A stretch of DNA of 64,000 nt, taken from assembly GCF_001083785.1 (NCBI RefSeq), contig NZ_LAVL01000003.1:1-64000 (forward strand). The letters run 5' to 3'. Positions within the stretch are counted from its first letter, which is position 1; the number at the start of each line of letters is the position of its first letter. Origin of the DNA: Nonomuraea sp. SBT364 (GTDB lineage Bacteria > Actinomycetota > Actinomycetes > Streptosporangiales > Streptosporangiaceae). A model generated the notes under the pieces. It saw only the letters and a program-made list of their open reading frames with translations, did no database searches and was not told the DNA's origin. This document shows, one piece after another, positions 19,075 to 27,491 of this stretch. Made by a program: the position numbers and the translations under genes.

Positions 19075-19147
19075 TCAGGCGTTCCGTCGGGAAGCAGCTG
19101 CTCAGGCTGGGAATGCTCGGCCAGTATCGGCGCGACTATCCTCCGGA

Positions 19148-20077
19148 TCAGGATCGTCTGGGCGCAGACGTTCCCCCTTGATCCGCCTTCTTCGTCCGGC
19201 TACGGCTCAGCCGAGCTCTGGCCTCTGCGAGTGTTTCTGCCTGCCGAGTCCAGTCTCCGCCGTCAAGGCTGAGCCCGACCATGTCGGCTCCGGCCTCCGA
19301 ATAGGCGTGGAGGCGTTCCGCCACCTGCTCCGGGCCGCCGGTGACAGGGACGTCCTCGGCTTCCTCCGGCGCCATGCGATGCACGTCCACCAGCATGCGA
19401 GTGAAAGATTCGATGGCGGCCGGGTTGTCGACAAGAATCGCATGACCTCCTACGGAGATCGACGGAACCGGGCGTCCGAGCTCGTGGGCGATCTCGCGTA
19501 GCTGTACCGCCTTCTTGCTCAGAGCCGCAGGGCTGATCAAGGAGGGTACCCAGCCGTCACCATAAAGGACGGCGCGGCGCATCGCCGCCTCGGAGTTCCC
19601 GCCGATGAGGATGGGCGGGACCGTCGCGGCGGGACCGAGTGTGATCTCCTCCTCGCCCAGCTTGGTTGCCTCACCACGAATAAGGCCAGGCAATGCTCGC
19701 AACGCTTCATCGGTCCAGCGCCCCCTGCCCTGAAGCGGCGCCCCGACCGCACGCCAGAACGGCGAGCCCGGGAAACCCCCGATCCCGACGCCAAGGACAA
19801 CTCGGTTGCCCGACAGGTGCTGAAGGGTTTGCATCTGCGTAGCGACCCAAGCGGTAGGGCGCAGCGGGAGGCTGAGTACGCCGAACTCCAGTCCGATCTT
19901 GTCGGTCGCGGTTGCCGCGGCCGCCAGAACGAGCGTGGCGTCAAAGCTCGGCGTCCCATCTCCGACGATGAAATCGGCCATGCTGATCGAGTCATAGCCG
20001 AGGTCCTCAAGGCGCCGCGCCATCGCGATGTCAAGCATGCCGGCCTGCGTCATGGGCAAGGTGGTGCTGATCCGCAT
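19148..20077 (-). CDS. LLM-class flavin-dependent oxidoreductase
   Basis: 309-residue luciferase-like monooxygenase fold: MRISTTLPMTQAG start strand, LGYDSISMADFIVGDGTP (about 28-45), LEFGVLSLPLRPTAWVATQ (about 63-81) and VVLGVGIGGFPGSPFW (about 93-108) as the F420/FMN-binding core. Substrate cannot be read. AGGAG lies 8 bases upstream of the ATG. It is divergent from a VOC-family gene, with a palindrome between them. It has no operon partners on its own strand. Confidence 0.85.
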   Translation of the reverse strand: MRISTTLPMTQAGMLDIAMARRLEDLGYDSISMADFIVGDGTPSFDATLVLAAAATATDKIGLEFGVLSLPLRPTAWVATQMQTLQHLSGNRVVLGVGIGGFPGSPFWRAVGAPLQGRGRWTDEALRALPGLIRGEATKLGEEEITLGPAATVPPILIGGNSEAAMRRAVLYGDGWVPSLISPAALSKKAVQLREIAHELGRPVPSISVGGHAILVDNPAAIESFTRMLVDVHRMAPEEAEDVPVTGGPEQVAERLHAYSEAGADMVGLSLDGGDWTRQAETLAEARARLSRSRTKKADQGGTSAPRRS

Positions 20078-20134
20078 GGTGATCCTCCTGGGCGTTCGGA
20101 TCGGAATTGCAGCTCACGCTAGGAGCTCAAGCAG

Positions 20135-20148
20135 AGTTGAGGTCAACT
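20135..20148. promoter_or_regulatory. Palindrome between LLM and VOC genes
   Basis: Perfect AGTTGA-GG-TCAACT in the divergent intergenic region, a likely operator for both genes. The cognate regulator is not identified. Confidence 0.45.
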
Positions 20149-20226
20149 GCAGAATCCTCGGGTTGATCTCAATCATGGTCGAGCTTCTACGGTCTTCAGC
20201 AGCAAGCACCCCTCGAAAGGATCACT

Positions 20227-20679
20227 GTGGTGGCATCTGTTCCCGGGCGCTACCGATACGCCGCTGTTCCGCACCTCATGGTGGACGGCGCCGCAGAGGC
20301 GATCCGGTTCTACGCTGAGCCATTCGGCGGTGAGGAGCTGTTCCGCATTGCCGACCCGGAAGGCCGGATTGCGCATGCCGAGGTCCGCATCAAAGGTTCG
20401 ATCATCATGGTCGGGGACGCGGATGGGCCCTTTAAAGTTCCTGGTGCCGCGGGTGGCTCGACAGTGGGCCTGCACATCTATGTCGAGGACGTGGACGCGC
20501 TCACCGCCCAGGCCGTCCGAGCCGGCGCCGAGTTGCTCCAGCCTCCCGCCGACATGTTCTACGGAGCCCGCTCAGCCATGCTGAGACTCATCTGTTCGGA
20601 CCGTGATGGCACCATCGCCCCCTCGGGCTCGATGACCCCAGCGCCCGGCCGCACTCCGGCTTACTCACACACCGAATAA
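20227..20679 (+). CDS. VOC-superfamily (glyoxalase/PhnB-like) protein
   Basis: 150 residues, two beta-alpha-beta-beta-beta modules. PHLMVDGAAEAIRFYAEPFG (about 15-34) and GRIAHAEVRIKGSIIMVGDA (about 45-64) are typical of PhnB-like VOC proteins, and TVGLHIYVEDVDALTAQAV (about 79-97) opens the second half. The function may be metal-dependent glyoxalase- or bleomycin-binding-like; the substrate is not evident. GTG start (a second GTG follows directly) preceded by AAAGGA. Divergent from the LLM oxidoreductase, which may act on a related compound. Confidence 0.8.
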   Translation: MVASVPGRYRYAAVPHLMVDGAAEAIRFYAEPFGGEELFRIADPEGRIAHAEVRIKGSIIMVGDADGPFKVPGAAGGSTVGLHIYVEDVDALTAQAVRAGAELLQPPADMFYGARSAMLRLICSDRDGTIAPSGSMTPAPGRTPAYSHTE

Positions 20680-20867
20680 TTGAAACTCCACACTGTAGGC
20701 ACTAAAGCCACGCGAGTGCAGACACATCGCAAGAGCTTCCTTGCTTTCCAGCCACAACTTCCGCAAAGAAGCCAGAGCCATGTTCCGGTTCACGCCCCAG
20801 CAGACCTTGCACTGGATCTCCACATTAGCTGCGCATCAGACACATACCGGCCTGCTTTGATGGCGCC

Positions 20868-21293
20868 GTGATCAATCGAAGAAGGCGCTCAACGGAAGCC
20901 AGTGACATTCGCTGGGCCTTCGGCTGCGGATTCCCCGTGATCATCGCCCTGGCCTTCGCGACCGTCGGAACCTTCCTCGAGCTTCACCTGGTAGCTCATG
21001 CGCACCTCTACTGCGCCGGTGACCTGAGCTCGGGAGAGAACTTCGCCGGATCCATTTGGGCGGTGAGCCGCCTCGTTCTCTTCCCGGTCGTCTCGGTGGT
21101 GTCGGCGCTCATCTCGTTACCTTTCCAGCTACTCGCCCGACTGCCACGCCTGGCCGGCCGCATGTGGCTGGAACTCCTCCTATTGGCACTCACCGTCGCC
21201 GTCTCGGCCGCCGGGCCGGTCGCCCTGACCCTGTACGACCTGGCCACCCAAGGCACACCAGGCAACTGTGTCCTGCCCTGGTGGCCCTCCTGA
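20868..21293 (+). CDS. Hypothetical three-helix membrane protein
   Basis: 141 residues, not recognised. Hydrophobic segments at about 16-36, 66-90 and 98-120, with a basic N-terminus (RRRRSTEAS). A Cys occurs in each loop, at about 49 and 135. GTG start; no strong Shine-Dalgarno. It stands alone between the VOC gene and transposase debris. Confidence 0.55.
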   Translation: MINRRRRSTEASDIRWAFGCGFPVIIALAFATVGTFLELHLVAHAHLYCAGDLSSGENFAGSIWAVSRLVLFPVVSVVSALISLPFQLLARLPRLAGRMWLELLLLALTVAVSAAGPVALTLYDLATQGTPGNCVLPWWPS

Positions 21294-21299
21294 CTGCCG

Positions 21300-21482
21300 T
21301 GTCTTCGGGCGGAGGCTCGCGGTGGTCGTGGGCTTGCCGCCAGGGGAGCAGGATGAGCTCGTTGGTGACGCGACCATGAGCGCCGCGAGCAGGGGCTAGG
21401 TGACGCGGCCGTGGGCGAGGCGATTCTTGGGGTCGCCGAGGTCGATGCGGTGGCCCTTGAGGCGGCCGTTGATGCCATCGCG
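21300..21482 (-). pseudogene. Short remnant of the transposase-like family
   Basis: Minus-strand translation gives DGINGRLKGHRIDLGDPKNR and then LAHGRVT, followed after a break by a degraded VTNELILLPWRQAHD. This is the same C-terminal segment as in the copies at 13.34 and 17.87 kb. It is too short and broken to be functional. Confidence 0.6.
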
Positions 21483-21535
21483 TCCTGCTCATCCGCCACG
21501 CGCCTGACTCGGCGCCGACGCTGACTCCACCGCTC

Positions 21536-22570
21536 TCAGCGGAAGTCGGAGATGCGCAGCACTGCCAGCATGTCCGCCGCTCGGGAGCCGCCGGTCGAGA
21601 AGGAAGCTTCCGCGCCGACCCAGCCGCGAAAGGCCCCCGTGTCGTCGATGATCTGCATGAGCGGTTTGACGTGGGAGTTGCCGGTGTAGCAGAACTCACC
21701 GCGCTCCATCGCGAGACAGGTGCACCAGTGCCACAGCGTGTCGCGGCGGTCGGACTTGGAGATCGTCGTGAGGTAGTACTGGATGGAGCTGATGTTGGGG
21801 CGTGTTCCGCCGCCGTACCTGGGGCAGCCGCCCGACTTCTGGCACGCGCCACGCGAGGACGGCTGCAGGTAGGTCAGGCACGAGGTGGTGGCGGCGCAGG
21901 CGCGGAAGGCGGAGTGGCCGAACGGCTGGTTGCCGGAGGTGACAAGCTTGCCGCCCGCCCAGCTCGTCAGGTCCTGCCTGAGCGAGCCGGGGAACCTTTT
22001 GACCGAACTCATCGCGCGCCGGGTGTTGATCGCGGCGTTGCTGCCATAGCCATACCCGTGCGTTGCCAGTGTGCTCCGCTTGAGGTCCAGGCGGGCCAGT
22101 TTGCCGTCAGGTGAGGAGCGTACGTACCACTGCTCCGTCCAGGTCTGGGCGATCTTCCACCGGATGGTGAGCACGCCGCCCGCCACGGTGTACGTCCCGG
22201 TACGGCTCTCCCCGGGGGTGCCGGTGAACCCCCCGGCGGTGAGCACCTCGCAGGCGCGGGGCCGTGATGCAGCACCGCCCTTCTTGGTGGTGCAGCTCGG
22301 ATCGGGGACGGTGCCGGTGCGCTGTCTGGCCTTCGGATGCCGCTGCCACCACAGATACAGGGCGGCCTTCACCGTGCCGTTCGCGGCGAAGCGATAGTTG
22401 CCCAGGCGTACCCAGTTCTGCTGGGAGGCGGCCTTCAGATGACCCTGTGAGACGACGAAGTTGGTCCTGCCGCCCGGCAGCGGCGAGGCGGACACCGCAG
22501 CGGTGGCCGGCTGGGCGGGCAGGATGGTGATGGCGAGCACGAAGGAGAGGATTGCCGCTGCGGTACGCAT
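21536..22570 (-). CDS. Secreted Cys-rich protein of unknown function
   Basis: 344 residues with a clear signal peptide (about 1-25, ending AQPATAA). No domain is recognised. About ten Cys in the mature part, many in pairs (PDPSC..., RACEVL, FRACAATTSCLTYL, GACQKSGGCPRYGGG, WHWCTCLAMERGEFC), suggest a disulphide-stabilised extracellular fold. The middle has aromatic-rich strands (TWTEQWYVRSS). ATG start. Both flanks are eroded mobile debris, so it may itself be recently acquired. Confidence 0.6.
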   Translation of the reverse strand: MRTAAAILSFVLAITILPAQPATAAVSASPLPGGRTNFVVSQGHLKAASQQNWVRLGNYRFAANGTVKAALYLWWQRHPKARQRTGTVPDPSCTTKKGGAASRPRACEVLTAGGFTGTPGESRTGTYTVAGGVLTIRWKIAQTWTEQWYVRSSPDGKLARLDLKRSTLATHGYGYGSNAAINTRRAMSSVKRFPGSLRQDLTSWAGGKLVTSGNQPFGHSAFRACAATTSCLTYLQPSSRGACQKSGGCPRYGGGTRPNISSIQYYLTTISKSDRRDTLWHWCTCLAMERGEFCYTGNSHVKPLMQIIDDTGAFRGWVGAEASFSTGGSRAADMLAVLRISDFR

Positions 22571-23359
22571 GAAAAGTCTCCGGGAGCCTTGCGGGCGGGG
22601 CGATCGTCAATGGGTCACCGTATTCGGTCCGCACCGGATATGTCTTCGAAACGGCAGCGGCTGACTTCGGCTATTGGAAGTGGTGTATACCGAGCACTGG
22701 CTCAGGCTGAGGGCTACTCGCCCGGGCAATATTGGACCTGACCGGATGCGCGGGAGCTGGGAAACGATCACGGCCGGCACGGGAAGCTATCTCCGAACCA
22801 CCCGCTACGTGGCTGGTCAGGGGTATATCGGGCTCGTCCTGGTTTGGGGGCCGTGGAGCGGGTGTTCGGGAAGGGCTGGGATCTGGCCGTTGGGCGTGGC
22901 GAAGCCGAGGGCGGTGGGGGGCTGAGGCAGTTGGTCGGCGTCATCTTCGGTTCGTTCAGCCCGGTGTCCGATGCGCGATCGGCTGATGGATGCGGGTGCT
23001 CAGCCTTGACCACTCACTGGTGCCGTAGGTGTCCCGGGCGAGCAGGGGCTGGACGGTGACCGCACCGATCTCGCGCCTGACGTGCTGGCCGGACTCGGCG
23101 TGGGCCGGGGGTGGCGGCCGGCGACAGTCTTGCGCCGTAGCCGTCCTCGCCGAGATGAGCGACGCCACCGACCACAGCCGGCCTCGTGACCGAAGGCTCC
23201 GACCACCAGCAAGGGGATCTCGGCGGGTATCGGCCGGGTCCCCCGGACGGCGAGCCGGAGGTCCGCCGGCTTCGAGCGCCAGCGCTTCGAGGGTGACAGC
23301 CCGGGAGCCCGCTCGCTCTACGGGGGAGAGACGAAGCTGTGCCGCCGGGCGGCCACGGC
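22571..23359. other. Non-coding region with element-end remnant
   Basis: Holds one recognisable piece (22818-22921, listed separately). A minus-strand frame around 22956-23363 starts like an IS630-type transposase (GRPAAQLRLSP) but loses similarity within about 30 residues. It is recorded as possible debris only. Confidence 0.4.
22818..22921 (+). repeat. Diverged copy of the sequence following the att repeats
   Basis: Shares GCTCGTCCTGGTTTGGGG with copy 2 (17.73 kb) and GATCTGGCCGTTGGGCGTGG (mostly) with copy 1 (13.21 kb), with an internal deletion. It marks another end of the same element family, about 5 kb from the tRNA zone. Confidence 0.55.
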
Positions 23360-24670
23360 TCATCCGCGCGTGATGTACAGGTGCATGTCGGTGTAGTCGA
23401 AGGTGATGGCGAAGGGCTTGAAGAACTCGTGGCTGAAGTTCGCGATCAGGTCGAAACCGAACGACTCCGACTGGCCGGGGCCCGGGAAACCGGGAATGAC
23501 CTTTTCGAGGGCGATGCCGCGCACCTTGCGCCTGACCGCCCGGCCCAGGCTGATCCGCTCCGCCATGATCGGGTAGCTCTTGACGCCGAACCGCTCGTTC
23601 GGGTGCGCGTAGTCCACCTCGAATCCGTCCACCCGTTCGGCGATCTCCACCGTCGTGTCGATGGCGCTGCCTATGCCGCCGGTGTCGACGGTGACCATGC
23701 GCGGGCCGTCGTCACCCAGGCTGCCGACCGTGCAGGGGAAGTGATCCCCGGCCAGCCACAGCGGGAGCCGGTCGGTACCGGCGTTCGGACGCGGCGCTTT
23801 CGCCGTCTTGCGCCGCAGGATCAGGGCCTTGCCCGCGTAGTCCATCGTGGTGAGGAAGTGGTAGAAGATCGTGGTGCCGAAGGCGCCGGCCGCCTGTGAG
23901 CCGTCGGGCAGCGGCGGCCGCTGCACGTCGCTCCACTGCACCGGCAGGTTGCGGATCTCGATGTTCCCGATCCTGAACGATTCCAGAATGCCCAGGTAGC
24001 TGGTGATGGGATGGGAGTCGGCCACTCCTCCGGACCACTCGGCCACCGCGCGCACCCCCGCCGCTTCCGCCGCCTCCTGCGACAGGTCGAGGGTCGCGTA
24101 CGTGTCGAGCCAGAACTTGGCGGGCGGCCCGCCGTTCACCGAGGCTTCGACCGAGGGCACCGGGTCCATGGTGAAGAACGGCACCCGGGTGCTCTGCGCG
24201 CCGTCTATCTGCCAGGGTGTGCCGCTGATCCGCGAGTACTGCTCGACGAAGGCCTTGTCGCGGGGGCGGTCCGTGCTCTTGAGCAGGGGGACCGCGCGGG
24301 CGTACTGGTCCTGCCGGACGAAGGTCTCCGCGAGGCGTTGCTTGGAGGTGATGTCGCGGGAGTCCAGGGCGACGGCCTTCGACAGATACCTCTCGGCGTC
24401 ACGGAACCGGTTGCGCAGCAGGGCGAGGTATCCGACCTGGGCGTAGGCGTGCGCGTTGCGCGGATCCTCGCGCAGGAGACGGCGATAACCGCGCTCGGCC
24501 GAGGCGAACCTGCCGTCCTTGAACAGCTGGTCAGGGTCGGCCGCGGAGGCGAACGCCGGGCTCGCGGCGGAAGGCAGCAGGGGGAGGCTCGCGCCGGCGA
24601 CCATGGCCAGGCCCGTCCGCCGCAGGAACGTGCGGCGGTCGGGGAGGGGGGAGTCGGCTGGAGGGATCAT
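23360..24670 (-). CDS. Tat-exported TPR and retropepsin-like aspartyl protease domain protein
   Basis: 436 residues. A twin-arginine signal DRRTFLRRTGLAMVAG (about 11-26), then TPR-like helices (about 45-120; RNAHAYAQVGYLALLRNRFR). Two beta-rich repeats related to clan AA (retroviral-type) proteases follow. The first has WLDTYATLDLS at about 187-197, where the active DTG is DTY. The second has VTVDTGGIGSAID at about 328-340 with intact DTG. This tandem arrangement mimics a single-chain retropepsin dimer, but with one defective loop. ATG at 24670 is preferred (GAGG 8 bases upstream); an upstream in-frame start would precede the Tat motif by 11 residues. Confidence 0.78.
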   Translation of the reverse strand: MIPPADSPLPDRRTFLRRTGLAMVAGASLPLLPSAASPAFASAADPDQLFKDGRFASAERGYRRLLREDPRNAHAYAQVGYLALLRNRFRDAERYLSKAVALDSRDITSKQRLAETFVRQDQYARAVPLLKSTDRPRDKAFVEQYSRISGTPWQIDGAQSTRVPFFTMDPVPSVEASVNGGPPAKFWLDTYATLDLSQEAAEAAGVRAVAEWSGGVADSHPITSYLGILESFRIGNIEIRNLPVQWSDVQRPPLPDGSQAAGAFGTTIFYHFLTTMDYAGKALILRRKTAKAPRPNAGTDRLPLWLAGDHFPCTVGSLGDDGPRMVTVDTGGIGSAIDTTVEIAERVDGFEVDYAHPNERFGVKSYPIMAERISLGRAVRRKVRGIALEKVIPGFPGPGQSESFGFDLIANFSHEFFKPFAITFDYTDMHLYITRG

Positions 24671-25214
24671 GTCGGGGTCCTCACGTCGTACGTGGCGGGG
24701 CACGCCGCCGAGATGAGTTGGGAGGTGGTGAGCTCACCCAACCGGAAGACGTGTTTCCCCGGCGTTTCCTCGCGAGCGCCGGACGTCCTACCAGGGCGCC
24801 GCCGGTCATCTCCGCCACGGTCCCTGAAGACGGACCTGGTCTTCGCCGGGGCGAAGCCGGCGGCCAAGGCGGGCCCGGCGGCGGTGTGCGGCGTGCCGAT
24901 CTGCGACGAGGACGCGCTGGGTGGCCGTGCTCGAAGGCCGGGAGCCCGGCACTTCGCCGCCGTCCGCGCCGTGCACCGGCGTCCCGGACGAGCGGGTGGG
25001 CCCCGGCGAGGCGTTCGCTTCGCGCGGCCGGCCAGGAAGGCGGCGGGCTGCGGCCACGTCATGGCCGTGCTCGACCTGCTGCCGGGTACGGACGACCCCG
25101 GCGAGTACGGGCTGGACAGCGACACGCGCACCTGGGTCGCGCGCTCAGCGCCCTGCGGACGATCGCACCCGGCTCTGCGCGCCGTCCGAGTAGTCAGCGC
25201 TTCGCCCTGCTCAG
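24671..25214. other. Spacer with possible coding debris
   Basis: Plus-strand frames here read like protein in pieces (VFAGAKPAAKAG, then after a shift MAVLDLLPGTDDPGEYGLDS), but no single frame, start or ribosome site holds. It is possibly a decayed gene; nothing can be assigned. Confidence 0.35.
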
Positions 25215-25245
25215 TTGACCTCGACTCCGGTTGAGATTGCAGACT
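25215..25245 (+). promoter_or_regulatory. MerR-type promoter upstream of quinone reductase
   Basis: TTGACC and CAGACT hexamers are separated by 19 bases, the overlong spacing typical of promoters twisted open by MerR/SoxR-family activators. The spacer carries the imperfect dyad CTCGAC-tccg-GTTGAG. Confidence 0.5.
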
Positions 25246-25291
25246 GTTGCGCGCTGGTGACGGACAAGCTGAGCGCATAGGAGCAATTGAC

Positions 25292-26263
25292 GTGCGAGCG
25301 ATACAGGCGACGCGTTTCGGAGGTCCCGAAGTACTGGTCCCCGGCGAGGTGCCGGAACCGGTCGCCGCACCGGGACAGGTGGTGGTCGAGGTGTCCGTCG
25401 CGGGCATCACGTTCGTCGAGACGCAGATCCGGCGTGGTGTCGACCAATGGCACGACAGGCCCGCGCTGCCGTACGTGCCGGGCGGGACGGTGGCCGGGCA
25501 CGTGGGCCCGGTCGGCGAGGACGTGGATCCGAGCTGGTCGGGACGGCGGGTCATCGCCGACGTGGGGGAGACCGGCGGCTTCGCCGAGCGTGCGGTGGCC
25601 GCGGTGGAGGATCTGATCCCGGTGCCGGACGGGCTGGGACTGCCGGAGGCGACGGCTCTCCATACCGACGGGAGCACCGCGCTGGGACTGGTCGAGGGAG
25701 CCCGGATCCTTCCCGGCGAGTGGGTGCTCGTCGAGGCGGCGGGTGGCGGTGTCGGCACGCTGCTGGTGCAGCTCGCTCGGGCGGCGGGCGCCCGGGTCGT
25801 CGGTGCCGCGCGCGGTGCCCGGAAGCTGGACCTGGTGCGAGAGCTGGGTGCGGATGCCGCGGTCGATTATTCGGATCCGGATTGGGCGGCGCGGGTCCGC
25901 CAGGTGACCGGTGGCGCGGGTCCTGATGTCGTGTTCGACGGGGTCGGCGGGACGATCGGCCGGGCCGCGTTCGAGGTGACGGCGGCCGGTGGGCGCTTCT
26001 CCGTCCATGGCGCCTCCAGCGGCCAGATGACGGAGATCGATCCCGCCCTGGCGCACCGGCGCGGCGTCGAGGTGATCGGGATCGAGCAGCTCTTCGGCTT
26101 CGGGCCGAAGATGCGGGGCTGGGCCGAGCAGGTGATGTCGGAGGCGGCGGCGGGCCGGATCCGGCCGATCATCGGGCAGACGTTCCCGCTGGAGCGCGCT
26201 GCGGACGCGCACGCCGCGATCGAGTCGCGAAGTGCCCTGGGGAAGACTCTCCTGCTGATCTGA
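25292..26263 (+). CDS. Zinc-independent quinone oxidoreductase (MDR family)
   Basis: 323-residue medium-chain reductase. GroES-like N-domain (FGGPEVLVPGEVPEPVAAPG, about 8-27), then a Rossmann domain with the NADPH loop AAGGGVGTLLVQLARAAGAR (about 150-169) and ALGKTLLLI C-terminus. No catalytic-zinc Cys/His set, as in NADPH:quinone reductases. GTG at 25292 is chosen because AGGAG lies 8 bases upstream. The 19-bp-spacer promoter just before it suggests induction by a MerR/SoxR-type sensor, fitting a role in redox or electrophile stress (inference). Confidence 0.85.
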   Translation: MRAIQATRFGGPEVLVPGEVPEPVAAPGQVVVEVSVAGITFVETQIRRGVDQWHDRPALPYVPGGTVAGHVGPVGEDVDPSWSGRRVIADVGETGGFAERAVAAVEDLIPVPDGLGLPEATALHTDGSTALGLVEGARILPGEWVLVEAAGGGVGTLLVQLARAAGARVVGAARGARKLDLVRELGADAAVDYSDPDWAARVRQVTGGAGPDVVFDGVGGTIGRAAFEVTAAGGRFSVHGASSGQMTEIDPALAHRRGVEVIGIEQLFGFGPKMRGWAEQVMSEAAAGRIRPIIGQTFPLERAADAHAAIESRSALGKTLLLI

Positions 26264-26297
26264 CGGCGGTGTGGAGCGGAGGTCGCCGATTCCTCGC

Positions 26298-26328
26298 TTG
26301 ACCTTCACATCGATGTGATGCCTTACCG
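26298..26328 (+). promoter_or_regulatory. MerR-type promoter and operator of the SDR operon
   Basis: TTGACC - 19 bp - TTACCG with the perfect palindrome TCACATCGATGTGA (26305-26318) centred in the spacer. The same promoter and palindrome occur in front of the MerR gene at 41403-41433, which is therefore the probable activator. Confidence 0.7.
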
Positions 26329-26367
26329 TCCCGGGTGTCGCTGATCCAGGAAGCAAGGAGTAGGTCG

Positions 26368-27027
26368 ATGTCGGGTGCGGTGATCATCGGTGCGGGTCCG
26401 GGGATCGGGCAGGCGGTGGCTCGGCGGTTCGCCAAGGAGGGGTTGCCGATTGCGCTGATCGCCCGGAGCGATCGGACGTTGCTCGCCGCGGCGGAGGCGG
26501 TTGCTCCCAGCGGCGTCCCGGTTGTCACGGTGCGGGCTGACAGCACCGACCGGGCGGCGCTCGACGCGGCGCTGGACAGGGCTGTCAGCGAGCACGGCGT
26601 GCCGGACGTCGTCGTGTACAACGCCGCGATCATTCAGGCGGACGCGCCGGGGCAGCTGTCGGTGCAGGGCCATATGGACGCCTGGGCGGTGAACGTGGTG
26701 GGCGCGCTCAACGCTGCGGCTCGTGTCGCGCCCGCGATGGCGGCACGCGGCACTGGAACGTTCCTCGTGACCGGCGGCATGCCTGAGCCGAAGCGGCAGT
26801 ATGTGAGCCTCTCGCTGGGCAAGGCGGGTGTCCGCACCCTGGTCGCGCTGCTCGACCAGGAGTACGGGCCCGCCGGGGTGCACGTGGCGAGCGTCACCGT
26901 CGCCGGCCCGGTCGCCCCGGGCACCGGCTTCGACCCCGACGACATCGCCGAGCACTACTGGCGGCTGCACACGCAGCCACGGCACCAGTGGGAGCGGGAG
27001 GCTCTGCACGCCGGCGGCTCGCGGTGA
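26368..27027 (+). CDS. SDR-family oxidoreductase with atypical active site
   Basis: 219 residues. N-terminal dinucleotide loop IIGAGPGIGQAVARRF (about 6-21) and VYNAAI (about 82-87) in place of NNAG. The usual YxxxK is not present: the segment is QYVSLSLGKAG (about 144-154), where the Lys is kept but the residue four before it is Leu. The enzyme may thus use another proton donor or be non-catalytic. ATG with AAGGAG 7 bases upstream. First gene of a two-gene unit; its GTGA end overlaps the next start. Confidence 0.8.
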   Translation: MSGAVIIGAGPGIGQAVARRFAKEGLPIALIARSDRTLLAAAEAVAPSGVPVVTVRADSTDRAALDAALDRAVSEHGVPDVVVYNAAIIQADAPGQLSVQGHMDAWAVNVVGALNAAARVAPAMAARGTGTFLVTGGMPEPKRQYVSLSLGKAGVRTLVALLDQEYGPAGVHVASVTVAGPVAPGTGFDPDDIAEHYWRLHTQPRHQWEREALHAGGSR

Positions 27028-27407
27028 CCGGCGCCGGGGCCGCAGACGTTCTCGCCGGGCTGCTCCACGACTGGCAGCAAGCCTTCAACGCACACCGCCC
27101 GGCCGAGATCGTCGCCCTGTTCAGCCAGGACGCGCTTTTCCAGGGCGTAGCTCCGCGGCTCGGACACGGTCCGCGGGAGATCTTCGAGTATTACGCCAAG
27201 GTCGCCCGCGGCACGACGGCACAGGTCAAGGTGTTGTCCGGCGGCCGGTTGAGCCAGGAGATCGTGCACGGATTCGCGGAGGTGGCCTTCACCGCGCCTT
27301 CCGGCGACGTCAATCTGATCTGCCTGTCCGTCGTGGCCGAACGGGCGGCCGGCCGCTGGCTCATCCACCAGTATCACGTCGCCGCACGCCCTGCGCGAGA
27401 ACAGTGA
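27024..27407 (+). CDS. NTF2-like/SnoaL-fold small protein
   Basis: 127 residues with the cystatin-like alpha+beta cone of the NTF2 superfamily: LLHDWQQAFNAHRPAEIVAL (about 11-30), LFSQDALFQGVAPRLGHGPR (about 30-49) and WLIHQYHVAARP at the end. Such proteins act as isomerases, hydrolases or binding partners; no active residues can be assigned. The GTG start overlaps the SDR stop, implying coupled translation and control by the MerR-type promoter. Confidence 0.75.
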   Translation: MTGAGAADVLAGLLHDWQQAFNAHRPAEIVALFSQDALFQGVAPRLGHGPREIFEYYAKVARGTTAQVKVLSGGRLSQEIVHGFAEVAFTAPSGDVNLICLSVVAERAAGRWLIHQYHVAARPAREQ

Positions 27408-27491
27408 CCGCATGGACGTGCCGCCGGTAGAGGGCTTCGAACGCCGCGTGATCTGTGGCGATCTCCGCACGAGGGCGGTGATCGCCGTAGG

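Noticed and set aside
17812..19272. A plus-strand open frame of nearly 490 codons
   Set aside because: It lies antisense to the transposase-like frame, whose sequence is independently duplicated at two other places in the minus sense.
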